A DNA stretch of 45,993 nucleotides from Gemmatimonas sp. (lineage in GTDB: Bacteria; Krumholzibacteriota; Krumholzibacteriia; LZORAL124-64-63): NCBI GenBank assembly GCA_013824755.1, contig PNOJ01000011.1:1-45993 (forward strand). Reading direction: 5' to 3'. Under the pieces are notes generated by a model that was not told the origin of the DNA, did no database searches, and saw only the letters and a program-made list of their open reading frames with translations. Of this stretch, positions 1 to 12,895 are shown in pieces. The translations under genes and the position numbers were made by a program. How positions within the stretch are numbered: the first letter of the stretch is position 1; every line of letters begins with the position of its first letter.

Positions 1-3307
<3,307 letters not shown>

Positions 3308-3309
3308 CG

Positions 3310-4632
3310 ATGACTTCGATCGACCGTGTCATCTGCGGCAACGACGACGCCCTGGCCGCGGGGCCCGACCTGCTGGTGCGGAACATCGGCCAGCTGTGCA
3401 CGCTGGACGCGCCCGACGCCCCGGACGCAGCGCGCGCCGGTCCGCGGCGCGGCGCCGGTCTCGACGATCCCGGCTCGGTCGGCGGGGCGGCGTTGGCGGT
3501 GCACGGCGGGCGCGTGCTGGCCTACGGTCCGCAGGCGGCGCTGCTGGCCCGCTGCGGCGCGCCCCGCGCCGTCCACGACGCCGGCGGCCGCTGCGTCGTG
3601 CCCGGCTGGGTCGACCCCCACACCCATGCCGTGTTCGGGCGGACCCGGCAGGACGAGTACGAACGCCGCCTGCGCGGCGAGACCTACCTGCAGATCGCCG
3701 CGGCCGGCGGCGGGATCCAGTCCTCGGTGCGGGACCTGCGCGGTCGCAGCGACGACGACCTGCGGGAACTGACGGTTGCCCGTCTTCGTGAAATACTCGA
3801 ATATGGAACCACAACCATCGAAATTAAAAGCGGATATGGATTGTCGTACCACGACGAAGCCCGCATGCTCCGCATCGCCGGTGACGCGGCCGCCGCCGTC
3901 GGCCTGCGGGTGGTCCGCACCTGCCTCGCCGCCCACGAGGTGCCGACGGAGTACCGGGACCGGCGCGACGACTACGTGCGGCTGGTCTGCGACGAGATCC
4001 TGCCGCGCATCGTCGACGAGGGCCTCGCCGAACGTCTGGACGTCTTCTGCGAGCCGTCGGTCTTCGACCTCGAACAGACCGCGACGATCCTGCGCCGGGG
4101 CCGGGAGCTCGGCCTGCGCGCCGCCGTCCACGCCGACGAGCTGGAGCCGTTCGGAGGCGCGGCCTTGGCCGCGCGCCTGGGGGCGGATTCGGCGGACCAC
4201 CTCATCCGCATCGACGATGCGGGCATCGCCGCCCTGGCGGGGTCGCCGACCGTGGCGGTGCTGCTGCCCGGGACGGTCTTCTCGCTCGGGCTGCGCGGCT
4301 ACGCCCCGGCGCGGACGATGATCGAGGCGGGCGTCGCGGTGGCCCTGGCCACCGACTTCAATCCCGGCAGCTGCCCGATCGCCTCGGTGCCCCTGATCCA
4401 GTCCATCGCCTGCACCCAGATGCGCCTGACGCCGGCCGAAGCCCTGGCGGCCTGCACGGTGAACGCCGCTTGGGCGCTCGGTCTCCAGGACGAGGTCGGT
4501 TCGCTGGCGCCGGGCCGCGCCGCGGACTTCCTGGTGCTGGATGTCGACGACGTTCGCCTGGTGCCCTACCACGCCGGGCGCAACCCCGTGCGCGAGGTGT
4601 GGCGCGACGGCCGTCGGTTGGTGGCGCGATGA
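3310..4632 (+). CDS. hutI: imidazolonepropionase
   Basis: Amidohydrolase-superfamily enzyme of 440 residues that converts 4-imidazolone-5-propanoate to N-formimino-L-glutamate in histidine degradation. Metal-site residues are visible: H104 and H106 (DPHTHAVFG), H274 (VHADEL) and D349 (TDFNPGS). The substrate-loop signature IEIKSGYGL is typical of HutI. The ATG at 3310 directly follows the helicase stop (TGACG spacer) and the stop overlaps the next gene's ATG. No hutH, hutU or hutG is in the window, so the rest of the pathway must be elsewhere if it exists. Bases about 3776-3850 use AT-rich codons unlike the rest of the gene (see findings). The N-terminal part has an unusual Asp/Ala-rich insertion around residues 34-58. 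Confidence 0.92.
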   Translation: MTSIDRVICGNDDALAAGPDLLVRNIGQLCTLDAPDAPDAARAGPRRGAGLDDPGSVGGAALAVHGGRVLAYGPQAALLARCGAPRAVHDAGGRCVVPGWVDPHTHAVFGRTRQDEYERRLRGETYLQIAAAGGGIQSSVRDLRGRSDDDLRELTVARLREILEYGTTTIEIKSGYGLSYHDEARMLRIAGDAAAAVGLRVVRTCLAAHEVPTEYRDRRDDYVRLVCDEILPRIVDEGLAERLDVFCEPSVFDLEQTATILRRGRELGLRAAVHADELEPFGGAALAARLGADSADHLIRIDDAGIAALAGSPTVAVLLPGTVFSLGLRGYAPARTMIEAGVAVALATDFNPGSCPIASVPLIQSIACTQMRLTPAEALAACTVNAAWALGLQDEVGSLAPGRAADFLVLDVDDVRLVPYHAGRNPVREVWRDGRRLVAR

Positions 4633-6491
4633 GGCGGGGACGCCTGATCCGCTCGTGCTCGGCCGGCGTCGCGGCGCTGACGTTGGCCGTCGTTCCGGTC
4701 ATGACCGCCGGCGCACAGGCCGTCGCACCGGCCGGCGTCGTCTCCGCGGCCCTGGTGGAGGCGCCGCCCGGCTCGCGCGCGCCCTGGGTGCCCTTCGCCG
4801 GGGATGTCGCCGACCTGCTGGGCCGCAGCACGCCGCTGGTCGCCGTCAGGGACGGCGCGCCGGGCGCGCCCCTGCTCATGCTGCACCTGCCCGGCGACGA
4901 CGCCGTCCCGCTCGCCGAACTGGACGCCCTGCCGCTGAACCTCGGGCACCGCTGGGCCGACGATCCCTGGACCTGGTCGCTGGCCGGCGCGGACCTCGCT
5001 CGGGCCGGCTTCGCCCAGGATCCGCGCGGCGGCGGCGCCCCGGCGCTCTCCTGGGCGTCCTGCCCGGCGGACACCGGCAGCAGCCTGCTGGACAGCGCCT
5101 TCTTCAAGGGGGCGGGGGACACCTACCTGCGGCGGCTCTCCCTGCGCACCCAGCAGGCGCCCTGGGAGGCGCGCTTCGATTTCGAGGAACTGCTCGACGA
5201 GCTGCCGGAAGACGGCAGCACCACGGCCGGCACCGCCGAGAGCCGCTCGCGCCTGTCCCGCACGACCCTGATCCGCCGCTTCCCCGACTCGTCGACGCTG
5301 ACGGTGGGCTACGCCCGCGACCGCCGCCACAAGACCGACCTGCCGCGCTACGGCGCGCAGCGCCAGGAGACCTGGAGCGACCGCACGACCGCTCGCTGGC
5401 GGCAGGCCTGGGGCGACGGCGAGCTGAGCGCCGGCCTGTGGTCCTCGCGCGTGGACGTGGTGCGGGAGATCGGCGCCGACGATCGCAAGGTGGAGACGGC
5501 CCGCGACGGCGCCCGCCTGCAGCTCGGCCGCGGCGCCTGGCGGCTGGACGCGCAGGTCGCCTCCTGGCGGCTGTCCGACGACGCCGCGGGCACCGTGGCC
5601 TGGGCGGGGGCGGACACCGCGCGCGTGGTCGCCACGGGCCACGACGCGCAGGTCGTCGCCGTCTGGGGTCCGCCGGACGCCGCGGACCGGATGACGTCCG
5701 ACTGGCGCGTCGAGGGCGCCGGCCGCTGGCACGAACTCGCCGGCTGGTCGCCGCACCTGGGCGCCGCCTGGCGGCCTGCCGGCTGGCCGCTGCGCTTGGG
5801 GTTGAGCCGCGGCGGGCGAGCCCCGCGGCTGGACGAACTGTTCACGGCCGAGCGCGTGTACTCCGAAGGCCGGGCCGTCGTCTTGCTGCCGGCGCGCGGC
5901 TTGGGCTGGGAGGACCTCTTCGAGGCCACGCTCGCCGCCGACGGCCGTTTCGCCGGGCACGCGGTGCGCTTCGACGCGACGTGGCGGCGACTGCGCGACG
6001 GCATCGGCTGGCGCGCGGCGGCCCCGGGTGCGGCGACGGGCCGCTGGGCCAACGACGTGGAGCTCGAGGGCTGGGCCGCGACGATCGCCGCCGCGCGCGC
6101 CGTCCGGCTGGCCGGCTGGTTGCGTTGGGAGGCGTCGGCGAGCTGGCGCGGGACCGACGTCGGCGCCGGCTCGCCGCTGGCCCTGCCGCCGGACCGTTCT
6201 GCCGTGCTGAACGTGTTCTGGGAACACCACGCCTTCCGCGAGGACGGCATCCTCGAGCTGGGGTACGTCCTGGAGTACCGCGGCGCCATGGCGGATCCCT
6301 GGCTCCCCGGCGCCGCCGTCGACGTGCCGGCCCGCACGCTGCACCACCTGCTGGCCTCGTTCCGCCTGGTCGGCACGGACCTGGGGATCGAGCTGCGCAA
6401 CCTCACCGGCGTGACCGCGGCCGTCGACGAGCTGGTCCCGTCCCCGGGGCGCGAGATGCGCTGGCGCCTGCAGTGGACCCTGAGGCGCTGA
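4629..6491 (+). CDS. TonB-dependent-receptor-like outer-membrane beta-barrel protein
   Basis: Protein of 620 residues with a signal peptide (Arg-rich start, hydrophobic core, cleavage near AGAQA at about residue 30). The body is rich in alternating aromatic/polar strands. The segment SRGGRAPRLDELF matches the conserved barrel motif of TonB receptors (fRAP..nELf), and the C terminus resembles their final strands (ELRNLTGV, then PGREMRW). I do not see a clear TonB box, and the plug region (residues 40-150) is weakly conserved or degenerate, so it may be a short or plugless relative. The ATG at 4629 overlaps the hutI stop, giving tight coupling. The substrate is unknown; the hutI link might suggest a histidine-related or metal ligand, but that is inference. 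Confidence 0.7.
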   Translation: MRRGRLIRSCSAGVAALTLAVVPVMTAGAQAVAPAGVVSAALVEAPPGSRAPWVPFAGDVADLLGRSTPLVAVRDGAPGAPLLMLHLPGDDAVPLAELDALPLNLGHRWADDPWTWSLAGADLARAGFAQDPRGGGAPALSWASCPADTGSSLLDSAFFKGAGDTYLRRLSLRTQQAPWEARFDFEELLDELPEDGSTTAGTAESRSRLSRTTLIRRFPDSSTLTVGYARDRRHKTDLPRYGAQRQETWSDRTTARWRQAWGDGELSAGLWSSRVDVVREIGADDRKVETARDGARLQLGRGAWRLDAQVASWRLSDDAAGTVAWAGADTARVVATGHDAQVVAVWGPPDAADRMTSDWRVEGAGRWHELAGWSPHLGAAWRPAGWPLRLGLSRGGRAPRLDELFTAERVYSEGRAVVLLPARGLGWEDLFEATLAADGRFAGHAVRFDATWRRLRDGIGWRAAAPGAATGRWANDVELEGWAATIAAARAVRLAGWLRWEASASWRGTDVGAGSPLALPPDRSAVLNVFWEHHAFREDGILELGYVLEYRGAMADPWLPGAAVDVPARTLHHLLASFRLVGTDLGIELRNLTGVTAAVDELVPSPGREMRWRLQWTLRR

Positions 6492-6574
6492 CCTCCCGTC
6501 ACGCCCCCCGCCACGGGCGACTCCCACGCCCCTGACCGCCTCCCCGCCGCCGGCGCGCGCCGGCCGGAGACGAT

Positions 6575-6997
6575 GTGACCCGACGCGAGGCCGCGGGCCT
6601 GCTGCTGCTGTTCGTCGCGGTGCTGGCCGGCCGCTGGGTCCGCCACGCCCTGCTCGTGGACGCCGACGGGGCCTGGCGCGAGCCGGGTTTCCTGGACGCG
6701 ATGCTGCCGGCCCTGGTCGTCGAGGAGGTCGCGCCGACGCCGCCGTCGCCCCCCTTCCACGTCAACCTCACCACCGCCGACACCCTGACCTTCCTGCCGG
6801 GCGTCGGCGCGGTGCTCGCGGGCCGCATCGTGGCCGAACGGGAACGCGGCGGACCGTTCCACGACCAGCAGGACCTGCGACGGGTCAAGGGCATCGGGCC
6901 GAAGCTGTCGGCGCGACTCGGGCCGCTGCTGCTCTACGACACGAAACCCGCCGCCGCCCGTGCCGGCGGGTCAAGTTCCGGCCCCGGCGGCCGATGA
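6575..6997 (+). CDS. ComEA-like membrane-anchored helix-hairpin-helix protein
   Basis: Protein of 140 residues: an N-terminal hydrophobic segment (residues 8-20), a linker, then a double HhH domain (VNLTTADTLTFLPGVG, GPFHDQQDLRRVKGIG) at about residues 62-120. This is the layout of ComEA, which binds incoming DNA during transformation, and of many short HhH proteins of the general ComEA/Kae-type helix-hairpin-helix family. The start is GTG at 6575 with a GGAGA upstream; the ATG two bases earlier is immediately followed by TGA and cannot be used. The stop overlaps the next gene's ATG. The presence of dprA further down is consistent with natural competence, but neither gene proves it. Confidence 0.75.
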   Translation: MTRREAAGLLLLFVAVLAGRWVRHALLVDADGAWREPGFLDAMLPALVVEEVAPTPPSPPFHVNLTTADTLTFLPGVGAVLAGRIVAERERGGPFHDQQDLRRVKGIGPKLSARLGPLLLYDTKPAAARAGGSSSGPGGR

Positions 6998-8244
6998 TCA
7001 GCCGGTGGCCGCGCGCGGTGCGCGGCGCGACCGGGAGGCCGCCGATGCCCTGGGCCCTGTCGGGCTTGCTGTTGATCGCGAGCGTGGAGCTGCTGCGCCG
7101 GCTGCGGCGCGCGCGCGCCGCGTGCCGCCTGGCGTCGGCGCGCGAGCAGTCGCTGCGCACCGACCTGCGCAACGTCCTGGCGAACCTCGGCAGCGGCCTG
7201 GTGATCTCCGACCGGCACGGCGTCATCCAGCGCGCGAACCCCGCCGCGGCGCGCATCCTGGGCGTGCGCGAGGAGGACCTCGCCGGCCAGACCGTCGCCG
7301 ACGCCTTCGACGAAGGGCGCCGCGAGTTCGCCCGCGCCGTGGTCCAGGTGCTGGCCGGCGGCGACGCGGTGGCCCGGCGCGAGATCGGGTTGACCCTGGC
7401 CGAAGGGCGGCACTTGCCCGTCGGGATCAGCGTCCACCCCGTCCGCGACGAGACGGGCCGCCAGGCCGGCGCCGTCGCCATCTTCCAGGACCTGAGCGAG
7501 GTCAACGCCCTGCGCGAGCGCATGCGCGAGAACGACCGGCTGGCCGCGATCGGCGAGCTGTCCGCCAGCATCGCGCACGAGATCCGCAACCCCTTGGGCA
7601 GCATCCGTGGCAGCGCGGAGCTGCTGGCCGCGGAGCTGGAGGTCGGCGGTCAGGAGCAGCGGCTGCTGGCCCTGATCCTGAAGGAGAGCGAGCGGGTCAA
7701 CCGCATCGTCAGCGACTTCCTCGCCTACGCGCGGCTGCGGCCGGCGGTGCGTCAGCTGTCGGAGCTGAAGCCCTTCCTGGAAGACATCGCCTTCCAGGTC
7801 CGCATGCACCAGCAGGGCCGCGACGGCCTGCGCATCGTCACCGCGATCGAACCCGACGACCTGCTGGTGCTCATGGACCCCGAGCAGATGCAGCAGGTGC
7901 TGCTGAACCTCTCGCTCAACGCCTGCGAGGCGATGGACGGCCGCGGCACCCTGACCCTGAGCGCGACCCTGGACGAGGGCAACACCGTCTGCCGCCTGGT
8001 CGTCGCGGACACCGGGCCGGGCATCGCGCCGGAGGTGCGGGACACCCTGTTCCGGCCCTTCGTCACCACCAAAACGGGCGGCACCGGGCTCGGGCTGCCC
8101 GTCGTCCAGCGCATCGTCACGGCCCACGGGGGCGGGATCCTGGCCGCCGCCGCGCCGGACGGGGGCGCCGAGTTCCGCATCGACCTGCCCCTGGTCCTGG
8201 ACACCGCCGGGGCCGCCGCCGCTCCCGACCTGCTCGCCGTGTAG
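6994..8244 (+). CDS. PAS-domain sensor histidine kinase (NtrB/PilS/AtoS type)
   Basis: Protein of 416 residues with one transmembrane helix (about residues 19-35), a PAS domain (about 58-170), a dimerisation/phosphoacceptor domain with H195 in SIAHEIRNPLGSI, and a HATPase domain with N box (NLSLNACEAM), G1 (DTGPGIAP) and G2 (GGTGLGL). This architecture is typical of kinases that phosphorylate sigma-54-dependent regulators. The gene immediately downstream encodes such a regulator, so they probably form a pair. No periplasmic sensing domain is visible; the input is likely cytoplasmic through PAS. The ATG at 6994 overlaps the stop of the HhH gene. The signal and target genes cannot be read from the sequence. 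Confidence 0.9.
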   Translation: MISRWPRAVRGATGRPPMPWALSGLLLIASVELLRRLRRARAACRLASAREQSLRTDLRNVLANLGSGLVISDRHGVIQRANPAAARILGVREEDLAGQTVADAFDEGRREFARAVVQVLAGGDAVARREIGLTLAEGRHLPVGISVHPVRDETGRQAGAVAIFQDLSEVNALRERMRENDRLAAIGELSASIAHEIRNPLGSIRGSAELLAAELEVGGQEQRLLALILKESERVNRIVSDFLAYARLRPAVRQLSELKPFLEDIAFQVRMHQQGRDGLRIVTAIEPDDLLVLMDPEQMQQVLLNLSLNACEAMDGRGTLTLSATLDEGNTVCRLVVADTGPGIAPEVRDTLFRPFVTTKTGGTGLGLPVVQRIVTAHGGGILAAAAPDGGAEFRIDLPLVLDTAGAAAAPDLLAV

Positions 8245-8390
8245 CCGCCGTTGCATTCTGCCCCGGCCGGGCGACGCCTGATGAGGATTCCTGCACCTTC
8301 GAACTCAAGCCCCGTGCAATCTGACCGATAACCGGGGGGACGGATGGGAGAAGCACGGCCGCCGGCGCGGCCCGACCCAAGGAGCGTTTC

Positions 8391-9890
<1,500 letters not shown>

Positions 9891-9915
9891 GTCCGCCCGT
9901 GACATCCGCCTGACC

Positions 9916-9951
9916 GGGCGCCGGGGAACACTTGCCCGGCGCCCCCGTTTT
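9916..9951 (+). terminator. rho-independent terminator after the two-component operon
   Basis: A perfect 10 bp stem (GGGCGCCGGG at 9916-9925 with CCCGGCGCCC at 9935-9944) and a 9-base loop are followed by CCGTTTT. It lies 26 bases after the response-regulator stop and ends that transcription unit. Confidence 0.85.
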
Positions 9952-9960
9952 GCCTATGCT
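9932..9960 (+). promoter_or_regulatory. candidate sigma-70-type promoter for aroK-rsmD-coaD
   Basis: TTGCCC at 9932-9937, a 17-base spacer and TATGCT at 9955-9960. The -35 box sits in the loop and descending arm of the preceding terminator. Predicted transcription begins near 9967, leaving room for the GGAGG at 9984-9988 and the GTG start at 9995. Confidence 0.5.
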
Positions 9961-9994
9961 CGCCGTCGGCACCCCTACGGGTCGGAGGCGCGGC

Positions 9995-10537
9995 GTGTGG
10001 ATCTCCCTGATCGGTTTCATGGGCAGCGGCAAGAGCACCGTGGCGAGCCTGCTCGGGGAGCGGGCGCTGCTGCCGGTGGTCGATCTCGACCGCGAGATCG
10101 TGCGGCGCGAGGGCGCCGGCATCGGCGAGCTGTTCCGGTCGCGGGGCGAGACGGGTTTCCGGGCCGCCGAGCTCGCGGCGCTGAACGCCCTGGCGCCGGA
10201 CGCGGACCTGGTGGTCGCCTGCGGCGGCGGTCTCGTCACGACGCCCGCCGCGGTGGCCCGGCTGCGCGCCTCGGGCTGCGTGATCTGGCTGGACGCACCC
10301 TGGGAGACGCTGCAGACCCGGTTGGCCGCAGCGGCGGCGGCCGGCGACGACCGCCCCCTGCTGGCCGCGGGGGACTGGGAGGCGGCCAGAGCGCTCGACG
10401 GCGCGCGGCGGCCGCTCTACGCGCGCGCCGCCGATTTCCGGGTGCGCACGGACCAGACGGCGCCCGAGGTCACGGCCCGCCGCGCCCTCACGCGGCACGT
10501 CGCCTGGCAGCGACAGCGCGCGGCGGTGGGGACGTGA
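9995..10537 (+). CDS. aroK: shikimate kinase
   Basis: Protein of 180 residues. It phosphorylates shikimate at the 3-hydroxyl with ATP, the fifth step of chorismate synthesis. The P-loop GFMGSGKST is at residues 7-15. Further family marks are DREI (shikimate-binding Asp), SRGETGFRAAE (family form FR..E) and ACGGGLV. I place the start at GTG 9995 because GGAGG lies 6 bases upstream, the protein then begins VWISLIGF as in the family, and a promoter and terminator occupy the upstream in-frame sequence. An earlier start at 9932 or 9956 would fall inside the terminator or -10 region. The stop overlaps the rsmD GTG. Confidence 0.9.
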   Translation: MWISLIGFMGSGKSTVASLLGERALLPVVDLDREIVRREGAGIGELFRSRGETGFRAAELAALNALAPDADLVVACGGGLVTTPAAVARLRASGCVIWLDAPWETLQTRLAAAAAAGDDRPLLAAGDWEAARALDGARRPLYARAADFRVRTDQTAPEVTARRALTRHVAWQRQRAAVGT

Positions 10538-11088
10538 GGGTCGTCGCCGGCCTCTGGCGCGGGCGTCGCCTCGTCGCGCCGGAAGGCCTGGCCACGCGGC
10601 CGACGACGGACCGGGTCAAGGAAGCCCTCTTCTCCATCCTGGGCCGCCGCATCGAGGGCGCGCCGGTGGTCGACCTGTGCTGCGGCGCGGGCGGGCTGGG
10701 CCTGGAGGCGCTGAGCCGGGGCGCCGCGGCCTGCGACTTCGTCGACAGCTCGCCGCGGGCGCTGGCCGCCGTGCGGGCCAACCTGGCGGCCTGCCGCGCC
10801 GATCCCGCCACGGCGCGCCTGCACCGCGCCGAGGCCGTGGCCTGGCTGGAGGCGGCGTCGCCGCGGTTCGCCGCCGGGACCATCCTGCTGGCGGACCCGC
10901 CCTACGCCGACCGGACGGGCGCGGCGCTCTGGGAGCGGTTCCTGGCGCTGACCGAGCAGGGGCGCCTGGCCCTGGCCGTGCTCGAACACGACCAGGGCTG
11001 CGCGCTGCGCGCCGCCCCGGACGGCTGGCGTCGCGACGACCGGCGCTACGGCGCCGCCACCCTCAGCCTGCTGGAGCCATCGCCATGA
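10534..11088 (+). CDS. rsmD: 16S rRNA (guanine(966)-N2)-methyltransferase
   Basis: Protein of 184 residues that methylates G966 of 16S rRNA in the small-subunit precursor. The N terminus RVVAGLWRGRRLVAPEG and the motif TRPTTDRVKEALFSIL are diagnostic for RsmD. The SAM-binding motif is VVDLCCGAGGLGLEAL, and the catalytic motif IV is ADPPYA (N/DPPY). The length is normal for the family. The GTG at 10534 overlaps the aroK stop, and the gene's own stop overlaps the coaD ATG. The rsmD-coaD pair is a very common bacterial arrangement, which supports both calls. Confidence 0.93.
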   Translation: MRVVAGLWRGRRLVAPEGLATRPTTDRVKEALFSILGRRIEGAPVVDLCCGAGGLGLEALSRGAAACDFVDSSPRALAAVRANLAACRADPATARLHRAEAVAWLEAASPRFAAGTILLADPPYADRTGAALWERFLALTEQGRLALAVLEHDQGCALRAAPDGWRRDDRRYGAATLSLLEPSP

Positions 11089-11579
11089 GCGAGCGCCACT
11101 TCCTCTATCCCGGCACCTTCGACCCGTTCACGCGCGGGCACCTCGACATCCTGGAACGGGGGCTCGCCCTCTGCGACCGGGTGACCGTGGCGGTGGCCGC
11201 CGGCGGCAAGACGACGCTCCTGGACCGGGACGAGCGCGTCGAGCTGGCGCGCGGCGCGCTGGCCGGCCTCGCCGGCGCCGACCGCTGCCGCGTGGTCGGG
11301 TTCGAGGGCCTGCTCGTCGACCTCGCCCGCGACCTCGGCGCGAGCGCGGTGCTGCGCGGCGTGCGTTCGCAGGCGGACCTCGAGCACGAACAGGCCATGG
11401 CGGCCCTCAATCGCGTCCTGAGTCCCGGCTTCGAGGTCGTGGTGCTGTTCCCGCGGCCCGAACTGGCCATGATCTCGAGCACGCTGGTGCGCGACGTCGC
11501 CCGCTGCGGCGGGGAGTTGGCCGCCCTCGTCACCCCGGGCGTCGCCGAGGCCCTGCGCCGGCGTTCCGCTCGGAGCTGA
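11085..11579 (+). CDS. coaD: phosphopantetheine adenylyltransferase
   Basis: Protein of 164 residues. It transfers AMP from ATP to 4'-phosphopantetheine, giving dephospho-CoA, the penultimate step of CoA synthesis. The nucleotidyltransferase (T/H)xGH motif is GTFDPFTRGHLDI near the N terminus. The ATP-binding segment ISSTLVRD is near the C terminus, along with the LRGVRSQADLEHEQAMA stretch typical of CoaD. The ATG at 11085 overlaps the rsmD stop. Length and motifs match the family throughout. Confidence 0.95.
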   Translation: MSERHFLYPGTFDPFTRGHLDILERGLALCDRVTVAVAAGGKTTLLDRDERVELARGALAGLAGADRCRVVGFEGLLVDLARDLGASAVLRGVRSQADLEHEQAMAALNRVLSPGFEVVVLFPRPELAMISSTLVRDVARCGGELAALVTPGVAEALRRRSARS

Positions 11580-11623
11580 CGGGTCCGACCGCGGCGGCGC
11601 CAGCCTCCGGCGACGGTTCGTCC

Positions 11624-11655
11624 TTGCCCCGACCCCGCGGGGAGCCACATATAGG
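11624..11655 (+). promoter_or_regulatory. candidate promoter for the aminotransferase gene
   Basis: TTGCCC at 11624-11629 is followed, after 18-20 bases, by the AT-rich CATATAGG stretch (11648-11655), the only AT-rich run in the 126-base gap after coaD. The spacing is not ideal, so this is a weak call. The -35 hexamer is the same TTGCCC seen before aroK and before the LpxL-family gene. Confidence 0.35.
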
Positions 11656-11705
11656 AGACGCCGCGCAACCGGGCGCGGCGACGATCCCGACACGAGGTGA
11701 TGGCC

Positions 11706-12893
11706 ATGGAGATGCGGCTGGGCTGGCTGGCGGATGTGATCGACGATTCCCCGACCCTGAAGCTGGACGGGCAGGCCAAGCAGTTGCTGGCCCGCGGCGA
11801 GCCGGTGATCAACCTGACGGTGGGCGAACCGGACTTCGACACGCCGCTGCGGATCCGCGAGGCCGCGCACCGCGCCCTGGACGAGGGCGGCAACGGGTAC
11901 ACCGCGAGCGCCGGCCTGCCGGCCCTGCGCCGCAAGGTGGCCGACTACTACGCGGCGCGTCTGGGCGTCTCGATCGCGCCGGGCGAGGTCATCGTTTCCA
12001 ACGGCGCCAAGCAGATCCTCTACAACGCGCTGTCGATCCTGCTGAACCAGGGCGACGAGGTCGCGGTGCCGGTGCCCTACTGGGTGACCTACCCGGCGCA
12101 GATCGCGGCCCTGCGGGCCCGCATGATCCCGGTCGTGCCCTCGCGTCCGGGCTGGAAGATCACGCCCGAGGACCTGGACCGGGCCGGCGCCGGCCGCGCC
12201 AAGGCCCTGATCCTCAACACCCCGTCGAACCCCTCCGGCGCCGTCTACACGCGGCCCGAGCTGGAGGCCCTGGCCGAGTACTGCCGCAAGACCAGCTTCT
12301 TCATCCTCACCGACGAGATCTACGAGGACCTGGTCTACACCGACGGGGGCCATGTCCCGCTGATGACCGTGGCTCCGGACCTGCGCCACCGCATCGTGAC
12401 GGTCACCGGCCTGTCCAAGAGCTACGCGATGACGGGCTGGCGCATCGGCTTCGGCATCGCGGACGAGAAGGCCGTCGGCGCGATGACGCGCCTGCAGAGC
12501 CACTCCACGAGCAACGTCAACACGATCGCGCAGAAGGCGTCGCTGGCGGCCTTCGACTGCCGCGACGAGGTCGAGGCGATGGCCGCCGCCTTCCGCGCCC
12601 GCCGCGACGTGCTGGTCGCCGACATGGCGACGATTCCCGGGCTGCGCTTCCTGGTGCCGGACGGGGCCTTCTACTTGCTGGCGGACATCAGCGGCCTGGT
12701 CGACCCCGAGCGGCCCGTCGGCGGCTGCTGGCGGCTGGCCGAGCACCTGCTGCAATCCGAGAAGCTGGCCGTCGTGCCTGGAGAACCCTTCGGCGTCCCC
12801 AACCACCTGCGCCTGAGCTACGCCGCGGGGGAGACGACGCTGCGCGAGGCCGCGGCGCGCTTCCGCCGCGCGGCGGCCACGTTCGGAGGCTGA
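11706..12893 (+). CDS. class I PLP-dependent aminotransferase (aspartate/prephenate aminotransferase type)
   Basis: Protein of 395 residues. The PLP lysine is K238 in TGLSKSYAMTGWRIGF. Other fold-type I motifs are NLTVGEPDFDTP near the N terminus, GAKQILYNAL, and LNTPSNPSGAVYTRPEL. This combination is typical of the AspC/AatA subgroup Ib, which interconverts aspartate and oxaloacetate and in some members prephenate and arogenate. Several ATGs are close together; I chose 11706 because the CGAGGTGA ribosome-binding site ends 6 bases before it, while ATG 11700 would be too close. obgE follows after 2 bases. Substrate preference cannot be decided from sequence alone. Confidence 0.87.
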   Translation: MEMRLGWLADVIDDSPTLKLDGQAKQLLARGEPVINLTVGEPDFDTPLRIREAAHRALDEGGNGYTASAGLPALRRKVADYYAARLGVSIAPGEVIVSNGAKQILYNALSILLNQGDEVAVPVPYWVTYPAQIAALRARMIPVVPSRPGWKITPEDLDRAGAGRAKALILNTPSNPSGAVYTRPELEALAEYCRKTSFFILTDEIYEDLVYTDGGHVPLMTVAPDLRHRIVTVTGLSKSYAMTGWRIGFGIADEKAVGAMTRLQSHSTSNVNTIAQKASLAAFDCRDEVEAMAAAFRARRDVLVADMATIPGLRFLVPDGAFYLLADISGLVDPERPVGGCWRLAEHLLQSEKLAVVPGEPFGVPNHLRLSYAAGETTLREAAARFRRAAATFGG

Positions 12894-12895
12894 CC

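Noticed and set aside
4470-4628. Upstream extension of the barrel gene
   Set aside because: It would overlap 53 codons of hutI and place the signal peptide internally; ATG 4629 gives a proper N-terminal signal.
6947-6970. CCCGCCG/CGGCGGG hairpin as a terminator
   Set aside because: It is inside the 3' end of the HhH gene, has no T tract, and the next gene starts in overlap, so transcription must continue.
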